A stretch of DNA of 64,000 nt from Nitrospira defluvii. Its GTDB lineage: Bacteria; Nitrospirota; Nitrospiria; Nitrospirales; Nitrospiraceae. The stretch lies in contig FP929003.1 in assembly GCA_000196815.1 (NCBI GenBank), positions 1-64,000 of the forward strand, written 5' to 3'. Position numbers and translations under genes: made by a program. Numbering within the stretch: the stretch's first letter is position 1; every line of letters begins with the position of its first letter. Positions 53,246 through 60,378 of the stretch are shown piece by piece. The notes below the pieces were generated by a model that searched no databases, was not told the origin of the DNA, and worked only from the letters and a program-made list of their open reading frames with translations.

Positions 53246-53560
53246 CTACTCAGGTGGAGTTGCGGGGCGGACATGTTTAATCATGGCCAAAACGGGAGGA
53301 CTGGCATGCTCGGGGTGGATGACGATTCCGGGATGGCGAGTGGTAAAGACCCGAAACACTTCGTCGGCAAATCCCTGTCCCACGGATCGTACGTCACGAA
53401 AGTCCACTATGATCTCGCGGACGTTCTCCAAATTTGCAAGGAGGCGTCGTGCCTCAGACCGGGCGATGAAATCAGGCCTCAACAACCTGATGCGGACTGA
53501 ATCTCCATGACATTCTAAGTCGAATTCCGGCTGCGGTGAATCGCCTGTCACGTTACCCAT
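53246..53560 (-). CDS. DUF4325 (STAS-like) protein
   Basis: This 104-aa protein resembles the DUF4325/STAS-like family: DFRDVRSVGQGFADEVFRVFTTRHP is the typical core. IARSEARRLLANLENVREIIVDF forms the strand-helix part before it. Members often accompany ATPase or HTH proteins in defence or phage-like regions; no such partner is next to it here. ATG 53560 was preferred because earlier residues are hydrophobic and not family-like. It lies between the unknown secreted protein and ssrA. Confidence 0.7.
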   Translation of the reverse strand: MGNVTGDSPQPEFDLECHGDSVRIRLLRPDFIARSEARRLLANLENVREIIVDFRDVRSVGQGFADEVFRVFTTRHPGIVIHPEHASPPVLAMIKHVRPATPPE

Positions 53561-53721
53561 GGTAGAGCTCAGCAGACCACATGACGAATGTGATGTGAAA
53601 AATATCATCAAGCCCGATAAGCATGGAAGCTGGCTTCCTCTTGACCCATGCGATATGATGAGCATCTAGAAAAAAGCAAATAGCTGATGGCGTATGGCTG
53701 ATAGCCAGGCCGAAGATCTTG

Positions 53722-53842
53722 CGGATGTTCAAAAAGGTCTTCTGGCCAGGCCGCAGCGATGCGAAGGTCCGAGGCGTACATGTCCTGTACGTCGAGGAGC
53801 TGAGCGAGTGAGAACGCCGCCAGAAGCCTTTTTCAACATCCG
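53722..53842 (+). repeat. Palindromic intergenic repeat, copy 6 (beside ssrA)
   Basis: This copy has CGGATGTT at 53722-53729 and its inverse AACATCCG at 53835-53842. The core (CGAGGCGTAC...GTACGTCGAGG, GGCCAGGCCGCAGCGA, GAGAACGCCGCC) matches copies 1 and 2. It ends 7 bases before the ssrA 5' end, where the precursor would be cut by RNase P. If the ssrA promoter lies upstream (TTGACC at 53641 is possible), the repeat is part of the pre-tmRNA and would fold next to the mature end. Confidence 0.8.
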
Positions 53843-53849
53843 ACCGAAA

Positions 53850-54200
53850 GGGGGCGACCGGTTTCGACGGGGATATTGACGCCATCGTTGCATGTCGAGA
53901 TCTCGGGAACTCGTAAAATTCCGGGAAAAACGCAACTGCCAACCAAGAACTGGCACTCGCAGCCTAATTTAGGCTGAGACGTCGTTCCATCTGAGGCCCG
54001 CGGGGGTGGAATGGCGCGATGCAGCGGGCTGGTCCCACGCCGGTGCTCAGCGGCGTGGGGCGAGACAATACTGGGCTAGCGGCGGTTCTAAGCCGGCCGA
54101 TAGGCGTGGGTCGCTGCGAAGCTTAAAGAATCGGCTACACATGTAGATGCGATGTGCCGACGATCTTCGGACAGGGGTTCAACTCCCCTCGCCTCCACCA
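53850..54200 (+). ncRNA. ssrA: tmRNA (ssrA)
   Basis: The 351-nt RNA starts GGGGGCGACCGGTTTCGACG, a standard tmRNA start. The acceptor stem GGGGGCG pairs with CGCCTCC at 54190-54196, then ACCA at 54197-54200 is encoded. The T-arm GGGGTTCAACTCCCC is present. The coding part begins at about GCA 53932 and reads ATANQELALAA, then TAA at 53965-53967; the LALAA end is a typical tag. tmRNA rescues stalled ribosomes with SmpB, which is encoded at 9078. An integrated element starts at its 3' end. Confidence 0.95.
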
Positions 54201-54207
54201 TAATGTG

Positions 54208-54241
54208 AAATCCCAACCCTTATCCGGTTGGGATTTTTTTT
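54208..54241 (+). terminator. Rho-independent terminator after ssrA
   Basis: AATCCCAACC at 54209-54218 pairs with GGTTGGGATT at 54226-54235, a strong 10-bp stem, followed by a T-run to 54241. The terminator lies 7 bases after the tmRNA 3' end and is intact. It suggests the integrated element entered either beyond the terminator or carries a copy of it. Confidence 0.9.
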
Positions 54242-54468
54242 GCCCGTTCCCCCTGTGTTGGCGCGGTTTCGGGCATCTGCCTCTTGAGCGCGCCCCTTGG
54301 GAAGTCGCCGTTCCAGGCGCGCTTTCCGCCGTTTTTCTCTCTCTGTTCTCTGTTGGTCTCTTGACCGTGCAAGTGCCGAAGTCCGCTGTTTTCGTGGGTT
54401 TGAGGGTCAGCAGTTGCGTTTTTCGTTTGCATAGCGCTGGCGACCGAAAACGGACAAGTGCGGGGGCG

Positions 54469-54810
54469 TCACGCACCCGTAGCCGGTTGCAGTGCGATGA
54501 CCGCCATGCCGACCAATGCGATGGCCGCTCCTACGAAGTCCCAGCGGGTCAGCGCAACGCCGTCGACAAAGTGCAGCCAGACCAGCGCCACGGCGATGTA
54601 CATCCCACCATACGCGGCATAGGTTCGCCCGGCGGCCGTTGGGTGCAAGGTCAGCAGCCAGGCGAACAGCGCCAAGGAAAGTGCCGCAGGCAAGAGCAGC
54701 CATGCCGATTTGTCCTGCTTCACGACCAGCCACGGCAAGTAGCAGCCGACGATTTCAGCCACCGCTGTCACGGCAAAAAGGAGGGCAATTTTCAAGAGAT
54801 CCATCGTCAC
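54469..54810 (-). CDS. ynfA: YnfA family (UPF0060) membrane protein
   Basis: This 113-aa protein has four predicted helices and the YnfA hallmarks: [45 protein letters not shown]-type ([17 protein letters not shown]) and [20 protein letters not shown]0060 proteins are small multidrug-transporter-like. It overlaps merR by 4 bases and would be translated with it. In several mer-type clusters a YnfA gene follows merR; the role in metal handling is not settled. Confidence 0.9.
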   Translation of the reverse strand: MTMDLLKIALLFAVTAVAEIVGCYLPWLVVKQDKSAWLLLPAALSLALFAWLLTLHPTAAGRTYAAYGGMYIAVALVWLHFVDGVALTRWDFVGAAIALVGMAVIALQPATGA

Positions 54811-55214
54811 GCCTCCTGAAGTGCCTGGATCATCGGGCAGCGCACCTGTCCCCGTGCGGCGCAGCAGCGCTGCACCAGATCTTCCAGGACTGCCTCAATG
54901 CGGTGAAGATCGGCGAGCTTGGCGCGCACATCCGCGAGCTTGCGTTCGGCCTGTTCGCGGGCCTCGGTGCAGTGCGACCCATCCTCGAGCTTCAGCAAGT
55001 CGCCGATCTCGTCCAAGCTGAACCCTAGTCGCTGGGCCGACTTGATGAAGCGCACGCGTGCCAAATCCGGCTCCCCGTAGCGACGGATACCGCCAAGTGG
55101 CCGGTCAGGCTCCTGCATCAGGCCCTTGCGTTGATAGAAGCGGATCGTCTCGACATTCACCCCGGCGGCCTCGGCCAAGACTCCGATTGTCAGTATTTCG
55201 GTTGGTTCTTCCAT
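54807..55214 (-). CDS. merR: Mercury-responsive regulator MerR
   Basis: This 135-aa protein has the MerR HTH ([26 protein letters not shown]), a long dimerisation helix and the three Hg(II) ligand cysteines: GSHCTEA near residue 80, and [12 protein letters not shown] near 114-124. That matches Tn21-type MerR (C82, C117, C126). It represses and, with Hg(II), activates the divergent merT promoter by untwisting a 19-bp spacer. ATG 55214 was chosen because [11 protein letters not shown] fits the known N-terminus; the longer reading is not family-like. Confidence 0.95.
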   Translation of the reverse strand: MEEPTEILTIGVLAEAAGVNVETIRFYQRKGLMQEPDRPLGGIRRYGEPDLARVRFIKSAQRLGFSLDEIGDLLKLEDGSHCTEAREQAERKLADVRAKLADLHRIEAVLEDLVQRCCAARGQVRCPMIQALQEA

Positions 55215-55219
55215 AGCGC

Positions 55220-55250
55220 TTGACTCCGTACTTAAGTACGGAAGTAAGCT
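55220..55250 (+). promoter_or_regulatory. mer operator/promoter with 19-bp spacer
   Basis: TTGACT at 55220-55225 and TAAGCT at 55245-55250 are 19 bases apart, the long spacer typical of MerR-controlled promoters. Between them, CCGTACTTAAGTACGG at 55226-55241 is a perfect 16-bp palindrome, close to the classic mer operator. The -10 ends 6 bases before the merT ATG (55257), so the transcript may begin at or very near the start codon. Confidence 0.9.
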
Positions 55251-55256
55251 TAACCC

Positions 55257-55628
55257 ATGAAACCAGATTCCCCCACTGAACCTCAAAGCGGCAGCGGACG
55301 CGGAGCGTTGTTGACAGGTGGTCTGGCCGCCATCCTCGCGTCCACCTGCTGCCTCGGCCCCTTGGTGCTAATCACGCTGGGTGTCTCCGGCGCGTGGATC
55401 AGCAACCTAACCCTGCTGGAACCGTATCAGCCTTTCTTCATCGGTGCGGCGCTCGTGGCACTGCTTTTCGCGTACCGGCGCATCTGGCGACCAGTTGCTG
55501 CCTGTGAGCCCGGGCAGGTGTGCGCGCTGCCACAGGCCAACCGCAGTTACAAGGCGTTGTTCTGGATCGTGGTGGCGCTGGTCATCGCTGCGCTCGGATT
55601 CCCGCTGATCGCGCCCTGGTTTTACTGA
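55257..55628 (+). CDS. merT: Mercuric transport protein MerT
   Basis: This 123-aa inner-membrane protein has three helices and the Cys pairs of MerT: TCCLGP in the first helix and [10 protein letters not shown] in the loop. [25 protein letters not shown] and [23 protein letters not shown] follow the family. It passes Hg(II) from MerP to the cytoplasm for the reductase. The N-terminus is 7 residues longer than Tn21 MerT, and the ATG may be leaderless. merP follows 12 bases after its stop. Confidence 0.95.
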   Translation: MKPDSPTEPQSGSGRGALLTGGLAAILASTCCLGPLVLITLGVSGAWISNLTLLEPYQPFFIGAALVALLFAYRRIWRPVAACEPGQVCALPQANRSYKALFWIVVALVIAALGFPLIAPWFY

Positions 55629-55640
55629 AAGGAAACTGCC

Positions 55641-55925
55641 GTGAAAAAACTCGTTGCCCTGGCGGCGTTGGCCGCGATGACCTCGCCCGTCTGGGCTGCC
55701 ACCCAGAGCGTCACGCTGTCCGTGCCGGGCATGAACTGCGCCACTTGCCCGATCACGGTCAAGAAAGCGCTGACCAAGGTTTCCGGCGTCAGCAAGATCG
55801 ACGTGAGCCTGGATCGACGTGAGGCCAGGGTCACGTTCGATGATGCGAAGGCGAACGTCGAGGCCCTCACACGCGCCACCAAGGACGCAGGTTTTCCGTC
55901 CACTTTGGTGGGAGCCGCCAAATGA
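55641..55925 (+). CDS. merP: Periplasmic mercury-binding protein MerP
   Basis: This 94-aa protein has a signal peptide (about 1-19, MTSPVWA-A) and the HMA domain motif GMNCATCPITVKKAL, whose two Cys bind Hg(II). VSKIDVSLDRREARVTFDD follows the family. It hands Hg(II) to MerT. GAAAGGAAACTGCC precedes the ATG. The stop overlaps the start of the next gene (ATGA). Confidence 0.96.
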   Translation: MKKLVALAALAAMTSPVWAATQSVTLSVPGMNCATCPITVKKALTKVSGVSKIDVSLDRREARVTFDDAKANVEALTRATKDAGFPSTLVGAAK

Positions 55926-56143
55926 CGGCTGTGATCCTGGAATCGACGCTGACCTGTCCCGAGTGCGGCCACGCCAAGACCGAGACGATGCCGACGGACG
56001 CCTGCCAGTGGTTCTACGAGTGCGAGCAGTGTCACGCCGTGCTCAAGCCAAAGCCGGGTGACTGCTGTGTTTACTGCTCCTACGGCACAGTGCCATGCCC
56101 GCCGATCCAGGAGCGCGGCAAGGGCGGTTGCTGCAGTAGCTAA
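55922..56143 (+). CDS. GDCCVxC-domain protein
   Basis: This 73-aa protein is rich in cysteine (CPECGH, CEQCH, then GDCCVYCSYGTVPCPPIQ). The CPxCG and CxxC pairs resemble a zinc-ribbon-like fold and the GDCCVxCSYG motif gives the family its name. It ends GGCCSS. It is translationally coupled with merP. The family occurs with mer genes and probably binds thiol-reactive metals; its exact role is not known to me. No merA follows it. Confidence 0.88.
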   Translation: MTAVILESTLTCPECGHAKTETMPTDACQWFYECEQCHAVLKPKPGDCCVYCSYGTVPCPPIQERGKGGCCSS

Positions 56144-56620
56144 TTACGCCAGTCGCAGCCGCTCACGCTGCTCGTCCCACCGCTGGGGAATGGCACGACG
56201 GCTGACGCTTTCCAATGTCACGCCCGCAGCCGCACCGGTAGCGCAGGCTTCAACGATGCTGGGTGCCAACTGTGCCAATCGGGCGATCCGGCTGGCACGA
56301 CCCAGATCGAAGCCTTCAGCTTCAGCGATCTCAGTGATCGATGCGAAGCGCCCTTCGTCCATCAACCTTTGCCAGTGGTGCGCGAGACCGAGCGCGCGCA
56401 TCAAAGGCGTTTCCTGCGCAGCCGCCTTCATCAATCGCTCGCGGCGAGCCTCGTCCAGGAACTCCTGCGGCGCGTCCAGCGGCGTGATGACCTGCTTCTT
56501 CAAACCCCGGCGCACCAGCGTCCAGGGCAGGAATGTTTCCATCTGCACGCCGCCAGCAGGCAGCGGCGTCTGATACGTCACTGGGTCGCCCTTGGCGTGG
56601 CCACGATGCTTCTTGCTCAT
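56144..56620 (-). CDS. Recombinase-associated HTH-like protein 1
   Basis: This 158-aa protein has a basic start (MSKKHRGHAKGDPVTYQTPL), a METFLPWTLVRRGLKKQVITP block and a HTH-like segment (SITEIAEAEGFDLGRASRIARLAQLAP). The same METF-P-RRG block and a HTH part occur in the next gene upstream, so they are related. I do not recognise a named family. It is the last gene of the recombinase operon, overlapping its neighbour by 4 bases. A helper or directionality role is possible; this is inference. Confidence 0.7.
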   Translation of the reverse strand: MSKKHRGHAKGDPVTYQTPLPAGGVQMETFLPWTLVRRGLKKQVITPLDAPQEFLDEARRERLMKAAAQETPLMRALGLAHHWQRLMDEGRFASITEIAEAEGFDLGRASRIARLAQLAPSIVEACATGAAAGVTLESVSRRAIPQRWDEQRERLRLA

Positions 56621-56988
56621 ACGTCCTCCTCGAAGGTGGCCATGAGCTGGCGCTGGGCTTGCCAATCGACCATCAGGCGGTTTCGCTGAAACCACATCAG
56701 CGTCAGCCGCCGTGGCTGCTTGCCCGCCATGAACTGCTCAATGATGTCGGGGGCCAACAGGGTCAGGCGCAGCAGTTCGTTGACCACCGAGTGGTGCAGC
56801 TTCTCGGCGCGGGCGATGGCCGAACCGCTCTGCATCGCGCCGGTGTCCAGCAGGTGCTGCCAGTAAAAGGCCCGTGCCACACCGTCGAGCAGGGTCACGT
56901 CGTGGACGCTGCGCTCGTCGGTGGCCACGCGCTGGACGCCCCGGCGTCGGAACGTCAGGGGCACAAAGGTTTCCATCGACTCGTCCAT
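56617..56988 (-). CDS. Recombinase-associated HTH-like protein 2
   Basis: This 123-aa protein starts MDESMETFVPLTFRRRGVQR, has a HTH-like SGSAIARAEKLHHSVVNELLRLTLLAPDIIEQFMAG and an Arg/Trp/Gln-rich end. It is related to the next gene (METF-P-RRG; the HTH and LAP motifs align). Its start overlaps the recombinase stop as TGATG. I have no family name. It may help the recombinase choose or bind DNA. Confidence 0.7.
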   Translation of the reverse strand: MDESMETFVPLTFRRRGVQRVATDERSVHDVTLLDGVARAFYWQHLLDTGAMQSGSAIARAEKLHHSVVNELLRLTLLAPDIIEQFMAGKQPRRLTLMWFQRNRLMVDWQAQRQLMATFEEDV

Positions 56989-58376
56989 CAGGCTTCGACC
57001 TCCAGCAGTTCGGCACCGATGCTGTCCGGGGCGAACTCCGCGATGAGCGCGTTCCAACCCACCTCACGCCACTTCACCTTGATCCCCTGTACCTCGCCCG
57101 TGTGGACGAGGTCGATGCGCTCGATCATCAGATTGGCGATGCGGTGGCGCTCGACCGGGAACAGTTGATCCCAGACGTTGTTGAGCCGTCCCATCGCCAT
57201 CACGGTGGTGGCCTCGTCGATCTGGGCCCCGTTGCGTTGGATGTGCCGCACCACCGACGCTACGGTCTCCGGGCTGGTCAGCACCGTGCGGATCTGGGCC
57301 ACCACCGCCCCCTCGATCTCCGGCGCGGGCAGGCGCTCATAGCCCTTGCCCGGCGCGCCGAACCGCGCTTCCGACTTGGACACGTAGTAGTGGTACTTGC
57401 GCCCGTTCTTGCGCGAGTAGGTCGGGTACATCCGCTCGCCTGAGGGTGCGTACAGCAGGCCGCGCAGCAAGGCGTCGGTGCGCGCCCTGATCTTGGTTTC
57501 CACCGACCGGGTGTGACCGTCCTTGGCCAGCACCTCGTGAACCCGGCCCCACAGCCCGGGATCGATGATGGCTTGATGCACGCCCGGGTACCAATTGCCC
57601 TTGTGCGACAACTCCCCGAGGTAGATGCGGTTGCGCAGCAGCTTGTGCAGGTACTTCTTGTCGATGCGCGTGCCCGCCCGCGTCTGGCCGTCTTGCGTCG
57701 TCCACGCCTTGGTCGTGATGCCATCCAGCGTTAGGTTCGCGGCAATCTGGGTGGGCGAGCCGATGGTCAGCATCTCCTCAAAGATGCGCCGCACCACCGC
57801 CGCCTCGGTGTCGTTGATGACCAGCAGACGGTTCTCGACGTCGAAGCCGAGCGGCGGCACGCCACCCATCCACATCCCTTTGCGTTTGCTGGCGGCGATC
57901 TTGTCGCGGATGCGTTCGCCGGTGACCTCGCGCTCGAACTGGGCGAAGGACAGCAGCACGTTGAGCATCAGCCGTCCTATCGAGGTGGTGGTGTTGAACT
58001 GCTGCGTGACCGACACGAACGACACGCCTTGGCGCTCAAACACTTCGACCATCTTTGAGAAGTCGGCGAGGCTGCGCGTCAGGCGGTCGATCTTGTAGAC
58101 AACCACGATGTCGATCTGGCCGCGCTCAATGTCGGCCATCAGGCGTTTTAGCCCCGGCCGATCCGTGTTGCCGCCGGAGAAGCCGGGGTCGTCGTAGTCG
58201 TCGGCCACCGGAATCCAGCCCTCGGCGCGCTGGCTGGCGACATAGGCGTGGCCAGCCTCCTTCTGCGCGTCGATGGAGTTGAACTCCTGGTCAAGGCGCT
58301 CGTCCGACGACACCCGGCAGTAGACGGCGCAGCGTTTGCGTGCCTTGGGAGAGGCGATTTGGACGGCATCTTTCAT
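56988..58376 (-). CDS. Large serine recombinase
   Basis: This 462-aa large serine recombinase starts MKDAVQIASPKARKRCAVYCRVSSDERLDQEFNSI. The nucleophile Ser is in YCRVSSDE, with FSGGNTDRPGLKRL and VVVYKIDRLTRSLADF as further catalytic-domain motifs, and GERIRDKIAASKRKGMWMGGVPPLGF ends the resolvase part. A recombinase domain and Zn-ribbon-like part follow (LLRGLLYAPSGERMYPTYSRKNGR, here without a clear Cys cluster). It would catalyse integration or excision between att sites. It overlaps both neighbours, so it is part of a coupled operon. Confidence 0.93.
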   Translation of the reverse strand: MKDAVQIASPKARKRCAVYCRVSSDERLDQEFNSIDAQKEAGHAYVASQRAEGWIPVADDYDDPGFSGGNTDRPGLKRLMADIERGQIDIVVVYKIDRLTRSLADFSKMVEVFERQGVSFVSVTQQFNTTTSIGRLMLNVLLSFAQFEREVTGERIRDKIAASKRKGMWMGGVPPLGFDVENRLLVINDTEAAVVRRIFEEMLTIGSPTQIAANLTLDGITTKAWTTQDGQTRAGTRIDKKYLHKLLRNRIYLGELSHKGNWYPGVHQAIIDPGLWGRVHEVLAKDGHTRSVETKIRARTDALLRGLLYAPSGERMYPTYSRKNGRKYHYYVSKSEARFGAPGKGYERLPAPEIEGAVVAQIRTVLTSPETVASVVRHIQRNGAQIDEATTVMAMGRLNNVWDQLFPVERHRIANLMIERIDLVHTGEVQGIKVKWREVGWNALIAEFAPDSIGAELLEVEA

Positions 58377-58825
58377 TGCGCACCTGCCTTGCCGGTCAGG
58401 CCGAAGAACAGCGGCCCCGACCAGTGCGTGCCGGTGATCTGCCGGGCCACGGCCGTCAGGCTCTTGAAGGTGCTGCCCTCGTACTCGAACAGGCCTTCGG
58501 CGGTGACCGCCACCTTGTGCTCGCGGTCGCCCCATTCGCGCAGCAGCACGGTGCCGGGCGCGAAGTTGGTGTCGCGCGGCCGTGCCCGCAGCTTGATCTT
58601 GGAATGCTTGGCACCGATGGCCTCCAGGCGCTGGCGCGTGTTGTGCGCCAGACCGCCGAAGGCTTCCTCCTGCATCTTGTAGGCGATGCGCGACTCGATG
58701 AAGACGCGGTTGGGGTTGATGGGGCGGCTGCTGAAGTACCGATCCCACACTGGCCACAACTCGGCGATGGGCAGGCTCGACAGCTCCGCGATCCGCGCGG
58801 CGACGGATGCTTGTTTCTCGTTCAT
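58373..58825 (-). CDS. DUF2924 family protein
   Basis: This 150-aa protein shows the DUF2924 pattern: RIAELSSLPIAELWPVWDRYF, FIESRIAYKMQEEAFGGLA and the C-terminal PRDTNFAPGTVLLREWGDREHKVAVTAEGLFEYEGSTFKSL. The end has an RE-W-G-x-x-H-x-V block. DUF2924 genes are commonly found before serine recombinases in integrated elements, so the family may be a DNA-binding partner. The start was set at MNEKQ (58825), with AGGAGAAGTTGTG upstream. It overlaps both neighbours. Confidence 0.88.
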   Translation of the reverse strand: MNEKQASVAARIAELSSLPIAELWPVWDRYFSSRPINPNRVFIESRIAYKMQEEAFGGLAHNTRQRLEAIGAKHSKIKLRARPRDTNFAPGTVLLREWGDREHKVAVTAEGLFEYEGSTFKSLTAVARQITGTHWSGPLFFGLTGKAGAQ

Positions 58826-59016
58826 CACAACTTCTCCTGTTGATAGGGGGTTGTATGAACGCGCTGGTCGGGCAGGAAGCCAAGGCCAACTTCTCTCTGT
58901 TTTAGCGCTTCTGCGACGACGGTGCGGACGATGGCGGCCGCAAGGACGGCGGTGATTTCACCAGCGCGGACGCTGGCGGACATCTCCGAGGGAGATGCGA
59001 TTTCGATGTTTTTCAT
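58825..59016 (-). CDS. Small protein heading the recombinase operon
   Basis: This 63-aa protein reads MKNIEIASPSEMSASVRAGE, then ITAVLAAAIVRTVVAEALKQ and a FLPDQRVHTTPYQQEKL end. The ALAAAIVRTVVAEAL part is helical. I do not recognise a family. It overlaps DUF2924 by one base (stop and start share sequence), which suggests that the five genes are translated together. It is divergent from the XRE gene with a 170-base gap. Confidence 0.65.
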   Translation of the reverse strand: MKNIEIASPSEMSASVRAGEITAVLAAAIVRTVVAEALKQREVGLGFLPDQRVHTTPYQQEKL

Positions 59017-59108
59017 GACGGCTCCGAGGAATTGCAACCGTCTTAGATGATGTGCGCGATGTTCCGAAGCGGATGGCAATTCCGGGTAATCGACGGCGAA
59101 ACTTTCGC

Positions 59109-59165
59109 GTTAACTAAACAGTTGACAGAACCCGGAACCCGCAGTACGCTCACACCATTAACTAA
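59109..59165 (+). promoter_or_regulatory. Promoter and candidate operator of the XRE regulator
   Basis: TTGACA at 59122-59127 and TACGCT at 59145-59150, 17 bases apart, form a promoter for the XRE gene. GTTAACT at 59109-59115 and AGTTGAC at 59120-59126 are an inverted repeat (6 of 7) overlapping the -35. TTAACTAA recurs at 59110-59117 and 59158-59165. AGTTAAC is also at 60334-60340, before the 474-aa gene. These are plausible binding sites for the XRE protein. Confidence 0.5.
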
Positions 59166-59186
59166 TCACGCAACTAGGAAACACCC

Positions 59187-59465
59187 ATGCCTTTCGGAGC
59201 CTTCATTCGCAAAAAGCGCGAAGAGAAGCAGATCCAGATGAACGAGTTCGCGCGTCAGCTCGAGATATCGCCTGCTTACTGGTCGCGCATCGAGCGCGAC
59301 ATGGAAAAGCCGCCCAAGGACGAGTTGATCCGCAAGGCAGCCGAGATTCTGGGCATCGACCCCGACGACGCCTTCGTGGAGGCCAGCCGTCTGCCGCCCG
59401 ACATGCGCGAAGACGTGGCCAGCGTTGTGCGGATGTACCGCCGGGAAGTAACGGAGAAAAAGTGA
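59187..59465 (+). CDS. XRE family HTH regulator
   Basis: This 92-aa protein has a Cro/CI-type HTH: FGAFIRKKREEKQIQMNEFARQLEISPAYWSRIERDMEKPPKDELIRKAAEILGI. The recognition helix is ISPAYWSRIE. It is followed directly by an ImmA-type peptidase gene, as in ICEBs1 and relatives, where the peptidase cuts the repressor to release the element. TGA at 59463-59465 abuts the ATG of the peptidase at 59466. Confidence 0.92.
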   Translation: MPFGAFIRKKREEKQIQMNEFARQLEISPAYWSRIERDMEKPPKDELIRKAAEILGIDPDDAFVEASRLPPDMREDVASVVRMYRREVTEKK

Positions 59466-60281
59466 ATGCCGGTTCTGACCCTCGACTACCGGCATTGCGA
59501 CCGCAAGCGCCCCAAATACGTCAAGCACATCGAGATTGAAGGCATTGCTGCGCTGGCCCGCCAACAGTTGGTTGGCTCCGGGCTCGACGCCATTCCCTTC
59601 GACGCGCTGCGCGAGATCACCCACCTGAAGATCAACGGCATCGACTTCTCGCTTGAAGTCAGCACGGACTGCGAGGTGCATGATGACGATGGCAACCACG
59701 TCTTTGGCATCTGCGAGTACGACCCCGGCGTTCCAGACACCGCGATGGTGTGCGTTTCTCCTGTCGGCGAAAAACTCAGCCAACTGCTGGCGCTCAGCAC
59801 GCTTGCCCACGAGTTGGGGCACGCAGTGTTCGATGCGCCGGGCTGGATCGTCGATGGCAGCAAAGGGCCAGGATTGTTCGACGCCCTGGAGCCAGCCGTG
59901 CAGCGTGCCTACCGCACAACCACGCCGGACAGTGAACATTTGGCGAAATCACCCATCAGCCCCGCACAGGCCGCACTGGCCACGGAGGTTCACTTTGCCG
60001 AGTTGCGCGCCAATGAGTTCATGGGATCGCTGCTGGTGCCACGCCAGCACTTGAGCGCGGCAGTTGAGGAGCTTGCCCCCCAGTTCAGCATTGCGCTGCA
60101 CCGTGGCCCATCTCTCGATCCGGAGATTCCCGGCACCAGTCTGTATTTCTCGCACGTCGGCGCAAACGAACTGGAGTTTTTCGAGAAAGCGCTCGCCGGG
60201 CGCTTTGGCGTCAATCCGCGTTTTGTGCAAGTACGTCTGCAACGCTACGGCCTGATCCGACCGGAGGCCGCCGTGCGCTGA
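59466..60281 (+). CDS. ImmA/IrrE family metallopeptidase
   Basis: This 271-aa protein has the zinc-peptidase motif HELGHAVFDAPGW (HExxH) near residue 117, with a downstream FAELRANEFMGSLLVPR segment that carries the third ligand Glu in the family (xExxAN). It cuts XRE repressors of mobile elements. It follows the XRE gene with no gap. A terminator follows at 60301. Late residues resemble a DNA- or substrate-binding C-terminal domain. Confidence 0.92.
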   Translation: MPVLTLDYRHCDRKRPKYVKHIEIEGIAALARQQLVGSGLDAIPFDALREITHLKINGIDFSLEVSTDCEVHDDDGNHVFGICEYDPGVPDTAMVCVSPVGEKLSQLLALSTLAHELGHAVFDAPGWIVDGSKGPGLFDALEPAVQRAYRTTTPDSEHLAKSPISPAQAALATEVHFAELRANEFMGSLLVPRQHLSAAVEELAPQFSIALHRGPSLDPEIPGTSLYFSHVGANELEFFEKALAGRFGVNPRFVQVRLQRYGLIRPEAAVR

Positions 60282-60300
60282 CCTTTGCCATCCCCTCCAC

Positions 60301-60324
60301 GCCGACCTCGCGTCGGCATTTTTT
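60301..60324 (+). terminator. Rho-independent terminator after ImmA gene
   Basis: GCCGAC at 60301-60306 pairs with GTCGGC at 60312-60317 round a 5-base loop, followed by ATTTTTT. It ends the XRE-ImmA transcript. A new transcript probably starts near 60330 for the next gene, where AGTTAACAACT lies. Confidence 0.8.
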
Positions 60325-60378
60325 GAACCCCGTAGTTAACAACTCGCGCAATCGCGCACTTCATGAAGGAGCCTGCCT

